Assembly: GCA_018401755.1 (NCBI GenBank)
Contig: JAGYKJ010000006.1
Span: 372,001 to 436,000 of the forward strand
Direction: 5' to 3'
DNA from: Litorivicinus sp.
GTDB lineage: Bacteria; Pseudomonadota; Gammaproteobacteria; Pseudomonadales; Litorivicinaceae
DNA length: 64,000 bases
Below, piece by piece: positions 20,430 to 28,923 of this stretch. Position 1 is the first letter of the stretch. Each line of letters opens with the position of its first letter. The translations under genes were made by a program, and so were the position numbers. The notes under the pieces are model-generated. The model did no database searches. It saw nothing but the letters and a program-made list of their open reading frames with translations, and had not been told where the DNA came from.

Positions 20430-21685
20430 CAGCGCAAGCCTCCCAGTTCCCGTTCCCAGAGGCTGTCTAACGTTTCGCGCTCCCGAATCAGGCGCACTGA
20501 TGCGCCATCGACGAGGACTTCCGCAGCGCGTGGTCGAGAATTGTAATTACTGGCCATCACAAACCCATAGGCGCCAGCCGAGCGAACCGCCAGTAAATCC
20601 CCTGGTTTGACCGACAGCGCGCGCGCTTTCCCCAAAAAGTCACCGGATTCACAGACTGGACCCACCACATCATAGGTTGCACTCACGCGCTCGGGATCAG
20701 TGGATCGATCCACGGGGATGATGGCTTGCCATGCGCCATAGAGACTTGGCCGAATGAGGTCATTCATCGCACCGTCCACGATCACAAAGTCATGTCCACT
20801 GTTGTGCTTGGTCAAGATGACGTCGGTCACAAAGATGCCTGCATTGGCCGCGATGGAGCGCCCAGGCTCCAATAGCAATGTGAGTGTACGTCCCTTCAGC
20901 CGTGCCAGGATTTCCGCCATATAGGTCGCCGGATGGGGTGGCTCTTCATCTTTATACGTCACACCCAAGCCACCCCCTAAATCCAAGTGGGTGAGGTGGA
21001 TGCCGTCAGCGTCAAGTTCGTCAATTAATCCAAGTAAGCGATCAAGCGCTTGCAGTAGAGGCGCGGTATCGGTGAGCTGAGAGCCAATATGGCAGTCGAT
21101 CCCAACAGGATTCAGTGCACTCGCATCTCGCGCAATCCGGTAGGCGGCCAAGGCGTCTTGATGCGGAATTCCGAATTTATTGCCTTTCAATCCGGTGGAA
21201 ATGTATGGATGCGTTTTGGCATCGACATCGGGATTGATGCGCAAGGACACAGGCGCAATCACACCTAGGCCGTCAGCGACCTGTTGCAGGAGGTTGAGCT
21301 CAGCGATGGATTCCACATTGAAACAATGGATACCGACTTCGAGTGCACGTTGCATTTCTGCTGGTGTCTTGCCGACTCCGGAGAACACCACTTTGGCAGG
21401 ATCTCCGCCTGCTCGCAGCACCCGTTCAAGCTCACCGACTGAGACAATGTCGAAGCCCGCACCGGCCTCCGCGAGGAGCTGAAGCACGCTTAAGTTGGAA
21501 TTCGCTTTCATGCCAAAACACACCAAGTGCGGGTGCCCCGTCAACGCATCAGTGTATGCGTGCAAATGTCGCAGTAGTGTCGCTTTCGAGTAGATATAGA
21601 GTGGCGTCCCGAACTCCGCCGAGAGATCCGCCACGGGCACGTCTTCGGCGTACAAGGCGTCGCCTCGGTAGTCAAAGAAATCCAT
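20429..21685 (-). CDS. lysA: Diaminopimelate decarboxylase
   Basis: This 418-residue PLP enzyme makes lysine from meso-diaminopimelate. The PLP lysine is in CFGMKANSNL, the phosphate-binding glycines are in LDLGGGLGV, and the substrate motifs EPGRSI and CESGDF are present. The open frame runs upstream to 21844 through lptM, but ATG 21685 gives the correct MDFFDYRGDALYAEDV start. It begins two bases after the lptM stop. Confidence 0.95.
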   Translation of the reverse strand: MDFFDYRGDALYAEDVPVADLSAEFGTPLYIYSKATLLRHLHAYTDALTGHPHLVCFGMKANSNLSVLQLLAEAGAGFDIVSVGELERVLRAGGDPAKVVFSGVGKTPAEMQRALEVGIHCFNVESIAELNLLQQVADGLGVIAPVSLRINPDVDAKTHPYISTGLKGNKFGIPHQDALAAYRIARDASALNPVGIDCHIGSQLTDTAPLLQALDRLLGLIDELDADGIHLTHLDLGGGLGVTYKDEEPPHPATYMAEILARLKGRTLTLLLEPGRSIAANAGIFVTDVILTKHNSGHDFVIVDGAMNDLIRPSLYGAWQAIIPVDRSTDPERVSATYDVVGPVCESGDFLGKARALSVKPGDLLAVRSAGAYGFVMASNYNSRPRAAEVLVDGASVRLIRERETLDSLWERELGGLR

Positions 21686-21687
21686 GG

Positions 21688-21804
21688 TTAGCGTCCCTCT
21701 GATGTTGCCGCAGGTTGATCCGGCAAATACAACGGGCCGGTTTGTCCGCAACCGATCAGTAGCGAAGAACCAATTAACGTCAGCATAAGAACAAATATTT
21801 TCAT
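21688..21804 (-). CDS. lptM: Small lipoprotein LptM (YifL/LppL)
   Basis: A 38-codon gene lies directly upstream of lysA. It encodes MKIFVLMLTLIGSSLLIG followed by a lipobox Cys at residue 19 and then GQTGPLYLPDQ. The CG-x-x-GPLYLP motif after the lipidated cysteine is diagnostic of LptM. LptM helps oxidative assembly of the LptDE lipopolysaccharide translocon at the outer membrane. The lptM-lysA-dapF order is conserved. A TATACT box ends only six bases before the ATG, so the message may be leaderless. Confidence 0.9.
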   Translation of the reverse strand: MKIFVLMLTLIGSSLLIGCGQTGPLYLPDQPAATSEGR

Positions 21805-21871
21805 GCCGAAAGTATACCCAGATTCTGGGGCGAACCACCTGCAATTTATGGGCGTTGATGGATTTTCAACC

Positions 21872-21900
21872 TTGACTCATCGCGGCAGGCGTTCTTATCT
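21872..21900 (+). promoter_or_regulatory. Candidate sigma-70 promoter for the thiD operon
   Basis: TTGACT (21872-21877) and TTATCT (21895-21900) are separated by 17 bp in the 152-bp gap between lptM and thiD. A TACACT box near 21927 is an alternative -10. Sequence-only prediction. Confidence 0.4.
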
Positions 21901-21956
21901 CAGCGACCGAATATGAGACCCCGAGGGTGTACACTTTGGCCTGATAAGGAGGACCT

Positions 21957-22751
21957 ATGATCTACAACGTGTTGACTATCGCAGGCTCAGATTCGGGGGG
22001 TGGTGCTGGTATTCAGGCTGATCTGAAGGCAATTTCAGCGCGCGGTTGTTATGGACTCAGTGTGATCACTGCCTTGACCGCGCAGAATACGGTCAGTGTG
22101 GATGCCATTTATCCAGTCGCGATTGATTTTATTCGTGCCCAATGCGAGACCGTTGCTCGGGATATTCGTATTGATGCAATCAAGGTCGGTATGTTGGGAA
22201 CGGTTGAGGTGACAGACCTTGTGTCGGCTTTTCTGGCAACCCAGTCGTGTCCGATCGTGGTTGACCCGGTCATGGTAGCGAAGAGTGGCGATCGTTTACT
22301 GCATCGCGATGCAGTGGAGGCGTTAAGACAGCGATTGCTTCCATTGGCGACAGTCATCACCCCCAATTTGCCTGAGGCAGCCGATTTGTTGGGTGTTGCC
22401 GAGGCCACTGATGACCAATCGATGCTTGGGCAAGCCCGCGCACTGCAGGCGCTAGGAGCACGCGCTGTTCTCCTCAAGGGTGGGCATTTACTCGGAGATC
22501 AGCTGACAGATCTCTTGTTGACTGATCGAGTAGACTGGTTCCGAGGACCACGCATCCAGACCCACAACACACATGGAACCGGCTGCTCTCTGTCCGCAGC
22601 TCTCGCTGCAGAACTCACGAAATCACAGGACCTTCTGCATGCCGTGCAGGTTGCTCGGGGGTATCTAACAGAGGCGATCCGGCACGCCGATGCCTTGTCG
22701 GTGGGCAGTGGGCATGGTCCAGTGCACCACTTTTGGGAGCAGACTCGATGA
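21957..22751 (+). CDS. thiD: Hydroxymethylpyrimidine/phosphomethylpyrimidine kinase
   Basis: This 264-residue ribokinase-family enzyme phosphorylates HMP and HMP-P in thiamine synthesis. The N-terminal LTIAGSDSGGGAGIQADLK signature, the VDPVMVAKSGDRLL motif and the anion-hole/catalytic region NTHGTGCSLSAA are all present. TAAGGAGGACCT gives a near-perfect ribosome binding site. The stop overlaps the nudF ATG (ATGA). No other thi gene is nearby. Confidence 0.95.
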   Translation: MIYNVLTIAGSDSGGGAGIQADLKAISARGCYGLSVITALTAQNTVSVDAIYPVAIDFIRAQCETVARDIRIDAIKVGMLGTVEVTDLVSAFLATQSCPIVVDPVMVAKSGDRLLHRDAVEALRQRLLPLATVITPNLPEAADLLGVAEATDDQSMLGQARALQALGARAVLLKGGHLLGDQLTDLLLTDRVDWFRGPRIQTHNTHGTGCSLSAALAAELTKSQDLLHAVQVARGYLTEAIRHADALSVGSGHGPVHHFWEQTR

Positions 22752-23373
22752 CTGCGCAGTGGCCAGACGTTCAATTTGGACCGGCTGACTGGACGCTGGA
22801 TTCGACCGAAACCCTCGCTGAGGGCTTTTTTCGATTGGATCGATGGCGATTGTCGCACGCAGGGCATCAGGGCCAATTGATTGGCCCGCTGTCGCGTGAG
22901 CTTTTTATCCGTGAGCCCGCTGTAGTGGTGGCTTTGGTGGATCCGGCCGCGCGCGTGTGCGTGTTCGTCGAGCAATTCCGTATAGGGGTCGCGGCGTCCG
23001 GTACAGGAGAGAGTCCGTGGCTGATGGAGTGGGTTGCCGGGATTTGTGATACCGGTGAGCTTCCCGAGCAGACTGCTGTTCGTGAAGTGTTCGAAGAAAC
23101 AGGATTATTACCAAATGGGCCTTTACGTCACCTCACGACCTACTATCCAAGCCCGGGTGGTTCGAATGAATTGATCCATCTGTACCTGACGACGGTCGAT
23201 AGTCGTCAGAGCCCCGGTTTCGGGGGCAAGCTGATGAACATGAGGATCTCAAGGTTCATTGTGTCGATGTGGATGCTTGCTTTGACGCGCTCGATCGCGG
23301 TCGCATCAATAACGCGGCGACGCTGATCGGATTACAGTGGCTACGCATCCATCGTCATGACTATGCGCTTTAA
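22748..23373 (+). CDS. nudF: ADP-ribose pyrophosphatase (NUDIX), frameshifted
   Basis: The protein hydrolyses ADP-ribose to AMP and ribose-5-phosphate. The Nudix box is visible from GICDTGELPEQTAVREVFEETG. The continuous frame from 22748 runs only to 23326 and its last ~35 residues are unlike the family. One extra G in the G5 run at 23222-23226 would restore the normal C-terminus (ADEHEDLKVHCVDVD ... RINNAATLIGLQWL) ending at TAA 23371-23373. This is either a sequencing error or a real 3' frameshift; the catalytic core is unaffected. The nudF-yqiB-parE neighbourhood matches E. coli. Confidence 0.85.
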
Positions 23374-23477
23374 TTCGATTTCGCGTTCTGAGACTGGACA
23401 GCACGAGCCTTGCGCCACCATTATTGGAGTGTGACGCGATGAGACACGCGTTCTTTGGAAAGTATTGAGGAGTGATT

Positions 23478-23960
23478 GTGCCCGGCAGACGCCGACATGT
23501 GCCTGACCTGCGCCGACACCATGCTGGTTGTGCACTGAATTACAGTTTGTTGGATCGTTTAGAGCGACGTTTTGGCGCTCATGGACGGGTGATATTTCGG
23601 TTGCCGTTTGGCGGTCAGGATTGCCGTGTTGAAATGCGCTGGCATGATTTGGGCCCGTATACAGGGCTGGTCGCAAGTCAGTGTCATTTATCGAGTGGTG
23701 GATCAACCTGGATTCCGTTGCCCGCATTTACTGTGCGGTTGTATCACGACATGCGTTTGGCTGAAGTCACCGATGAGACCTCGTCGGAGTTCATTCGAGG
23801 AGCCTATCCGTATCCAAACCCCGCCATGTTACAGCCGAATGAGCGGGAGCAGTTGGATCACTTTTTGACTGAGTGGCTCAGTTTTTGTTTGCATCAGGGC
23901 CTTGCTGTGGATGCGTCTTTAGGAACAACCAACGATGAGTTATCAGGCACAGGATATTGA
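23478..23960 (+). CDS. yqiB: DUF1249 family protein (YqiB)
   Basis: This 160-residue protein matches the DUF1249 family through VPDLRRHH at the start, FTVRLYHDMRLAEV and a C-terminal PYPNPAMLQPNEREQLDHFL. The function is unknown. It lies between nudF and parE as in E. coli and relatives, though cpdA and yqiA are missing here. Start choice is GTG 23478, about seven bases after GAGG; GTG 23472 is in frame but too close. It overlaps parE by 26 bp. Confidence 0.85.
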   Translation: MPGRRRHVPDLRRHHAGCALNYSLLDRLERRFGAHGRVIFRLPFGGQDCRVEMRWHDLGPYTGLVASQCHLSSGGSTWIPLPAFTVRLYHDMRLAEVTDETSSEFIRGAYPYPNPAMLQPNEREQLDHFLTEWLSFCLHQGLAVDASLGTTNDELSGTGY

Positions 23961-25836
23961 AGTCCTGTCGGGGCTAGACCCCGTCAAACGCCGGCCTGGC
24001 ATGTACACAGATACCACTCGACCCAATCACCTTGCGCAAGAGGTGATTGATAATTCGGTTGATGAAGCGTTGGCAGGTCATGCGTCTGTCATTGAAGTGC
24101 GGCTGATGGCAGATGGTGCGATTAGCGTGTCAGACAATGGCCGCGGTATGCCGGTCGATATGCACCCTGATGAGGGTGTTCCTGGGGTCGAATTGATCCT
24201 TACCCGTCTGCATGCAGGTGGTAAGTTTTCGAACAAGAACTATCAGTTTTCAGGTGGTTTGCATGGAGTTGGGGTCAGTGTGGTCAACGCGCTGTCCACT
24301 GAAGTCATTGTGCAAGTCAAACGAGATGGGCGTCGCTACGAAATCCGATTTGCAAACGGCGATAAAACCAGTGATCTCGCTGAGATTGGGACAGTCCCGA
24401 AAAAGGAGACCGGTACGACGGTCTCATTCCGCCCTGACCCTCGTTACTTTGATTCGCCAAATCTCTCCATTCCCCGCCTAAAGCATGTATTGCGCGCAAA
24501 AGCAGTCCTGTGCTCTGGATTGATCATCACTTTGGTTGATGAGAAGTCAGGTGAAACCGATACCTGGTGCTATGAGAATGGCCTTACAGATTATCTCGAG
24601 AGCGCTCTTGGGGATGCCCTCAGAATTCCAGAGGTACCCTATGTCGGGGTCTTTTCCGCGACTCACGAAGCGGTGGAGTGGGCCTTGGCTTGGGTACCGG
24701 ATGGGGGCGAGTTGGTTGCCGAAAGCTATGTCAATCTGATTCCGACAGCTCAGGGTGGTACCCATGTGAATGGGCTACGGACCGGGTTGACCGATGCACT
24801 GCGAGAGTATTGTGAGTATCGCAGTTTAATCCCGCGCGGTCTGAAATTGGCACCGGAAGATGTCTGGGATCGTTGTGCCTATGTGCTGAGTGTGAAGCTC
24901 GAAGATCCGCAGTTTTCCGGTCAGACCAAAGAGCGCTTAAGTTCCAGAGAATGTGCTGTCTTTGTCGGTGGCGTGGTCCGAGACGCGTTCAGTTTATATT
25001 TGAATAGCCATACGGATATTGGTGATTTATTGGCAGAGCTTGCGATCTCTGCTGCGCAATCGCGTCTCAAATCTAGAAAACAGGTGGCTCGGAAAAAAAT
25101 CACGCAGGGTCCCGCGCTTCCTGGAAAATTGGCAGATTGCTCCGGTGGTGATGCCATGGCTGGCGAGCTCTTTCTGGTGGAGGGTGATTCTGCAGGTGGC
25201 AGCGCGAAGCAGGCGCGTGATCGGGAATTCCAAGCGGTGATGCCGCTACGCGGGAAGATTTTGAATACCTGGGAGATCGATTCTGGCGAGATCTTGGCTT
25301 CGCAAGAAGTGCATGATATCGCCGTGGCGCTTGGCGTCGATCCGGGGTCCTCTGATCTCACCAGCCTTCGCTACGGCAAAGTCTGTATTTTGGCCGATGC
25401 CGATAGCGATGGACTGCATATCGCAACCCTCCTATGTGCGCTCTTCGTCCGTCATTTCCGGCCTTTGGTTGAGGGTGGGCATGTGTTTGTCGCGATGCCA
25501 CCTCTGTACCGTATTGATGTGGGTAAGGATGTCTATTACGCACTGGACGACGCTGAGAAGCAGGGTGTCATGGATCGACTCAGCGCCGAGAAACGCACAG
25601 CGAAGATACAAGTGACCCGCTTTAAAGGATTGGGCGAAATGAACCCAAGCCAATTGCGTGTGACAACCATGGATCCGAATACGCGGCGTTTAGTGCAGCT
25701 GATTTTAGATGATACGGACGAAACACCAGGCCCTGAGTGCACGGATGAGATCATGGATCGCTTGTTGGGTAAAAAGCGTGCGGGTGATCGACGTGTGTGG
25801 CTTGAAGCAAGTGGTCATTTGGCAGATGTCAGTTAA
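23935..25836 (+). CDS. parE: DNA topoisomerase IV subunit B
   Basis: This 633-residue ATPase subunit works with ParC to decatenate chromosomes. The GHKL ATP site is visible as DNSVDEALAGH and DNGRGMPVD, followed by GGLHGVGVSVVN. The TOPRIM domain has EGDSAGGSAKQARDR and the acidic DADSDG, and the C-terminus has FKGLGEMNPSQL. ParE rather than GyrB is indicated by the length and by the yqiB context. parC is not in the window. Confidence 0.95.
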   Translation: MSYQAQDIEVLSGLDPVKRRPGMYTDTTRPNHLAQEVIDNSVDEALAGHASVIEVRLMADGAISVSDNGRGMPVDMHPDEGVPGVELILTRLHAGGKFSNKNYQFSGGLHGVGVSVVNALSTEVIVQVKRDGRRYEIRFANGDKTSDLAEIGTVPKKETGTTVSFRPDPRYFDSPNLSIPRLKHVLRAKAVLCSGLIITLVDEKSGETDTWCYENGLTDYLESALGDALRIPEVPYVGVFSATHEAVEWALAWVPDGGELVAESYVNLIPTAQGGTHVNGLRTGLTDALREYCEYRSLIPRGLKLAPEDVWDRCAYVLSVKLEDPQFSGQTKERLSSRECAVFVGGVVRDAFSLYLNSHTDIGDLLAELAISAAQSRLKSRKQVARKKITQGPALPGKLADCSGGDAMAGELFLVEGDSAGGSAKQARDREFQAVMPLRGKILNTWEIDSGEILASQEVHDIAVALGVDPGSSDLTSLRYGKVCILADADSDGLHIATLLCALFVRHFRPLVEGGHVFVAMPPLYRIDVGKDVYYALDDAEKQGVMDRLSAEKRTAKIQVTRFKGLGEMNPSQLRVTTMDPNTRRLVQLILDDTDETPGPECTDEIMDRLLGKKRAGDRRVWLEASGHLADVS

Positions 25837-25845
25837 GTATCAAGT

Positions 25846-26715
25846 GTGCTTGCGGACATGATGACTCCGATCCACAGGGTCTATCTTGACGGCGGTGGGA
25901 GTAAGACCGCACTGCGTTATGGGACAGAGACACTGCGGTGGGGTCCGAGTGCACTGTCACTGGGGGTGACTCCTTTGATGGCCTGTCGTCAAGAGGTGCG
26001 TGCACATTGGAACTTGCCTGAGACGGTTCACTGGGTGATGTCGATGGCGGGCTGTGAGCATCTCGCACATCGCAATGCCCTGCTTGCCAATTGGGGAGAG
26101 CCATTGATCTTAATGTCGGATCGCGATGCAGGTTGGTTGGGGGCCTCTGGTGGTAAGCCAATGGCTGTCTTGACTGTGGGTACCGGGACTGCACTCGCCT
26201 GGATGACCTCGGATCACACCTTTGGCCATGCCGGAGGGCTTGGTTTTAGACTCGGCGATGAAGGCAGTGGGGCCTGGATCGGTCGTTATGCGCTGGCACT
26301 TCTCGCTCAGGCGCTGGATGGCGATTGTCGTGTTGATCTCTCGATTGCTGCCTGGTCGGAAGGTTTGCAAGTTGCTCCGACTCTTGATTCGGTGATGGCA
26401 CTTGCTGCCGACGCGACACCTGCACTCTTTGCGCGAAGAGCGCCCTGGGTGATGCAGGCGGCCGATGCGGGCGATCCTGTGGCACGAGGGATTTGCGCTG
26501 ATGCAGTGGTCGCGCTGGATCACCTCCTGGGTCGACTGCCAGAATCTCTACCAATCGCTTTGGTGGGTGGGCTGAGCGGTATCTTCGGTGATCCCTTACG
26601 GCATCTTGGTCATGCGATTGACACACCTAAGGGAGATGTCTTTGACGGACTCTCTCGGGTCGTCGAGGGATTTGAATGTCCAGGCCTGCAAATTTGGAGG
26701 TGCGGTTATGTTTGA
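25846..26715 (+). CDS. BadF/BadG-type ATPase, probable N-acetylglucosamine kinase
   Basis: This protein of up to 289 residues has the sugar-kinase-like ASKHA fold. Phosphate 1 motif is YLDGGGSKT, phosphate 2 is VLTVGTGTALAW, and GLGFRLGDEGSGAWIG is typical of GlcNAc kinases of the BadF group. It would phosphorylate GlcNAc (or muramic-type sugars) released during cell-wall turnover. nagA follows with an 8-bp overlap, which fits that role. The start is uncertain: GTG 25846, ATG 25858 and ATG 25861 are all in frame and none has a clear ribosome site. Confidence 0.75.
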   Translation: MLADMMTPIHRVYLDGGGSKTALRYGTETLRWGPSALSLGVTPLMACRQEVRAHWNLPETVHWVMSMAGCEHLAHRNALLANWGEPLILMSDRDAGWLGASGGKPMAVLTVGTGTALAWMTSDHTFGHAGGLGFRLGDEGSGAWIGRYALALLAQALDGDCRVDLSIAAWSEGLQVAPTLDSVMALAADATPALFARRAPWVMQAADAGDPVARGICADAVVALDHLLGRLPESLPIALVGGLSGIFGDPLRHLGHAIDTPKGDVFDGLSRVVEGFECPGLQIWRCGYV

Positions 26716-27820
26716 ACTCGAAGCCGCAATTTGGCAGAGCGGACAATGGCACACTGTGGTGATCTCGGGGTCCACTACGATAGAGTCGATTGTGCCTAGA
26801 CATGAGAGTCAGCACCCCGAGCGCCGACTCCTCCCAGGCTGTATCGACTGTCATGTCCATGGTGGCGGCGGTGCGGATGTGATGAGTGGTGAGGGAGCCT
26901 TACGTGAGATGCTCCAGGTTCACGCATCGCTGGGGGTATCAGGTCTGGTCGCGACCACTGTAACGGCCTCTGATCATGCGATTAATCAGGTCATCGATGC
27001 GGCGACTCGGGTAATGGCAGCCCCCGACTCAGGCTCAGCACGGTTATTTGGAGTGCATTTAGAGGGCCCTTATCTCTCCCCAGAGCGATTGGGAGCGCAA
27101 CCCCCTGAGACCCGGCTGGTTGAAGTCGATCGAGTCGAGGGCTGGTTCGATTCCGGTATTGTGCGTATTTTGACCTATGCGCCAGAGGCGGATCCTGACC
27201 ATCAACTGCCAGCGCTAGCCAAGCGGTATGGCGTCCGATTACAGCTTGGACATACCAATTGTAGCTATGCACAAGCGGCCCTCCGGATCAGTCAAGGTCA
27301 GGGTGTCACCCATTTGTATAACGCGATGAGTGGCGTGAGTCATCGTGGTGGCGGCCTCGCCTTGGCAAGTCTTTGTCATAGTGAATTTGCGGAGCTGATT
27401 TGTGATGGCGTCCATGTGGATCCGCCTGCAGTGCATTTGGCCCGTAAGGCTATCTCCAAACTGTATGTCGTGAGTGATGCGACGGCCGCAGCAGGGATGC
27501 CTGATGGACCCTATCAGTTGGGTGCGCTCACGGTTTACAAGAAAGGCGACAGCGTCCGCCTTGCCGACGGTACCCTTGCTGGAAGTGCGGTAAGTGGGCG
27601 ACGGATGGTCACGCTCGCTCGTGAATGGGGGTTTGGATGGCAGGAAATTGCAAATCGTTTTAGCACCTATCCTGCCCAATGGTTGCAGGTCGACGATCAA
27701 TTTGGCGCGATCCGGGTCGGCGCTGCTGCAGATTTTCTGGAACTCGACGGAGAGGCGCCTGTCGCAACCTGGGTTGCGGGTCAACGCATTACCCATCGCC
27801 TGGACCTCTCTGAACCCTAA
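26708..27820 (+). CDS. nagA: N-acetylglucosamine-6-phosphate deacetylase
   Basis: This 370-residue amidohydrolase turns GlcNAc-6-P into glucosamine-6-P. The metal motif is GCIDCHVHGGGG, with downstream histidines in LGHTNCSY and THLYNAMS and the catalytic Asp in VVSDATAAAG. The open frame extends back to 26588, but ATG 26708 after TTTGGAGGTGC fits the family. It forms a pair with the upstream kinase. Neither nagB nor a transporter is nearby, so recycling of endogenous amino sugars is more likely than uptake. Confidence 0.92.
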   Translation: MFELEAAIWQSGQWHTVVISGSTTIESIVPRHESQHPERRLLPGCIDCHVHGGGGADVMSGEGALREMLQVHASLGVSGLVATTVTASDHAINQVIDAATRVMAAPDSGSARLFGVHLEGPYLSPERLGAQPPETRLVEVDRVEGWFDSGIVRILTYAPEADPDHQLPALAKRYGVRLQLGHTNCSYAQAALRISQGQGVTHLYNAMSGVSHRGGGLALASLCHSEFAELICDGVHVDPPAVHLARKAISKLYVVSDATAAAGMPDGPYQLGALTVYKKGDSVRLADGTLAGSAVSGRRMVTLAREWGFGWQEIANRFSTYPAQWLQVDDQFGAIRVGAAADFLELDGEAPVATWVAGQRITHRLDLSEP

Positions 27821-27825
27821 CTACC

Positions 27826-27874
27826 TTCAATCTAAATCTAAATGCAAATCTGTTGCATTTAGATTTAGATTGAA
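27826..27874. promoter_or_regulatory. Perfect 22-bp inverted repeat at the iron-transporter promoter
   Basis: The left arm 27826-27847 and right arm 27853-27874 are exact reverse complements, separated by ATCTG. The inner part reads AAATGCAA/TTGCATTT; the outer parts repeat ATTTAGATTTAG. A -35 TTGCAT (27853-27858) and -10 TACACT (27875-27880), 16 bp apart, bracket the right arm, so a protein bound here would occlude RNA polymerase. The obvious candidate is a Fur-family iron repressor. No T-run follows, so a simple terminator is less likely, though the RNA hairpin could protect the nagA message. Confidence 0.75.
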
Positions 27875-27880
27875 TACACT
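27853..27880 (+). promoter_or_regulatory. Candidate sigma-70 promoter of the ferric iron transporter
   Basis: TTGCAT at 27853-27858 and TACACT at 27875-27880 are 16 bp apart. The start would be near 27887, about 23 bp before the ATG. The right arm of the inverted repeat fills the -35 box and the whole spacer. Confidence 0.55.
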
Positions 27881-27909
27881 ACGCATCTATCGACAAACAA
27901 GGAGTCAAC

Positions 27910-28923
27910 ATGATGCGTTTTAAACTTGTGACTGTTGCGCTAGTCGGTCTTCTCTCGCAAGCCGTTATTGCTAGTGAAGTGAACGTGTATTCTGCTCGAC
28001 AAGAATCGTTGATTAAACCGCTTCTGGATCAATTTACCTCGGAGACAGGGGTGGTCGTGAATCTGATCGCGGGTAACGGGAACGAGTTACTAAAGCGGAT
28101 GCAGACTGAGGGGATCGCATCGCCCGCAGATGTCTTTATTACCGTTGATGCCGGAAATCTGCATGCAGCCAAAGAGGCCGGGGTGTATCAACCAATTCAG
28201 AGTGCGCTCCTTGAGCAACGGATCCCCCCAAAATTAAGGGATTTGGATGGTGCATGGGTGGGGCTGACGCAGCGTGCACGCCCAATTTTTTATGCCAAGG
28301 ATCGCGTCGATCCAGCCACCCTTTCCACGTATGAGGCGCTTGCTGATGGGGCCTGGAAGGGACGCGTCTGCATTCGTTCATCTGGCAATATTTACAATCA
28401 GTCCTTGGTGGCCTCGATGATTGAACACACAGGTGCTGAGGCAACCCGCCAATGGGCGACTGCCTTCGTGAAAAATTTCGCACGAAAACCTGCCGGTGGG
28501 GACACCGATCAGTTACGGGCGGTTGCTGCTGGACAGTGCGATGTGGCGATCTCAAACACCTACTACTACGGACGCCTTGCCGACAGCGCAAAGCCTGAAG
28601 ATCGCAAGGTCTATGACGCGCTTGGGGTATTTTGGCCAAACCAGGCAGATCGCGGAGTGCACATCAATGTCAGTGGTGCTGTGCTTGCAAAGCACGCCAA
28701 GAATATCGCCGAGGCACTTCAGTTGCTGGAGTTTATGGTGTCAGATCAGGCACAAGCCCACTATGCACGGATTAATCACGAATACCCAGTTGTGCCAGGC
28801 GCCCCTATTTCTGACACTATTGTCGCCTTTGGACCATTCAAGGCAGACGACCTCAACCTCACTGCCTTGGGTGTCAATAACCGTCGAGCAGTGCAATTAA
28901 TGGATCAAGCGGGTTGGCAATAA
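27910..28923 (+). CDS. Fe(3+) ABC transporter, periplasmic binding protein (FbpA/FutA type)
   Basis: This 337-residue protein has a signal peptide (cleavage after VIAS) and the ferric-binding fold, starting EVNVYSARQESLIKPLLDQF. The iron-binding tyrosines are the Tyr218-219-220 run in SNTYYYGRL, typical of the FutA subgroup. It captures free Fe3+ in the periplasm for the permease and ATPase that follow. AAGGAG precedes the ATG. The last codons overlap the permease start. Iron-dependent repression is likely given the upstream operator. Confidence 0.92.
   Translation: MMRFKLVTVALVGLLSQAVIASEVNVYSARQESLIKPLLDQFTSETGVVVNLIAGNGNELLKRMQTEGIASPADVFITVDAGNLHAAKEAGVYQPIQSALLEQRIPPKLRDLDGAWVGLTQRARPIFYAKDRVDPATLSTYEALADGAWKGRVCIRSSGNIYNQSLVASMIEHTGAEATRQWATAFVKNFARKPAGGDTDQLRAVAAGQCDVAISNTYYYGRLADSAKPEDRKVYDALGVFWPNQADRGVHINVSGAVLAKHAKNIAEALQLLEFMVSDQAQAHYARINHEYPVVPGAPISDTIVAFGPFKADDLNLTALGVNNRRAVQLMDQAGWQ

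Noticed and set aside
23374-23477. Small gene between nudF and yqiB
   Set aside because: No open frame with a ribosome site and sensible composition was found; the region looks like spacer.
27826-27874. Inverted repeat as a nagA terminator
   Set aside because: The stem is AT-rich and lacks a following T-run, while its right arm fits the -35 and spacer of the next promoter; an operator is preferred, although an RNA role is not excluded.
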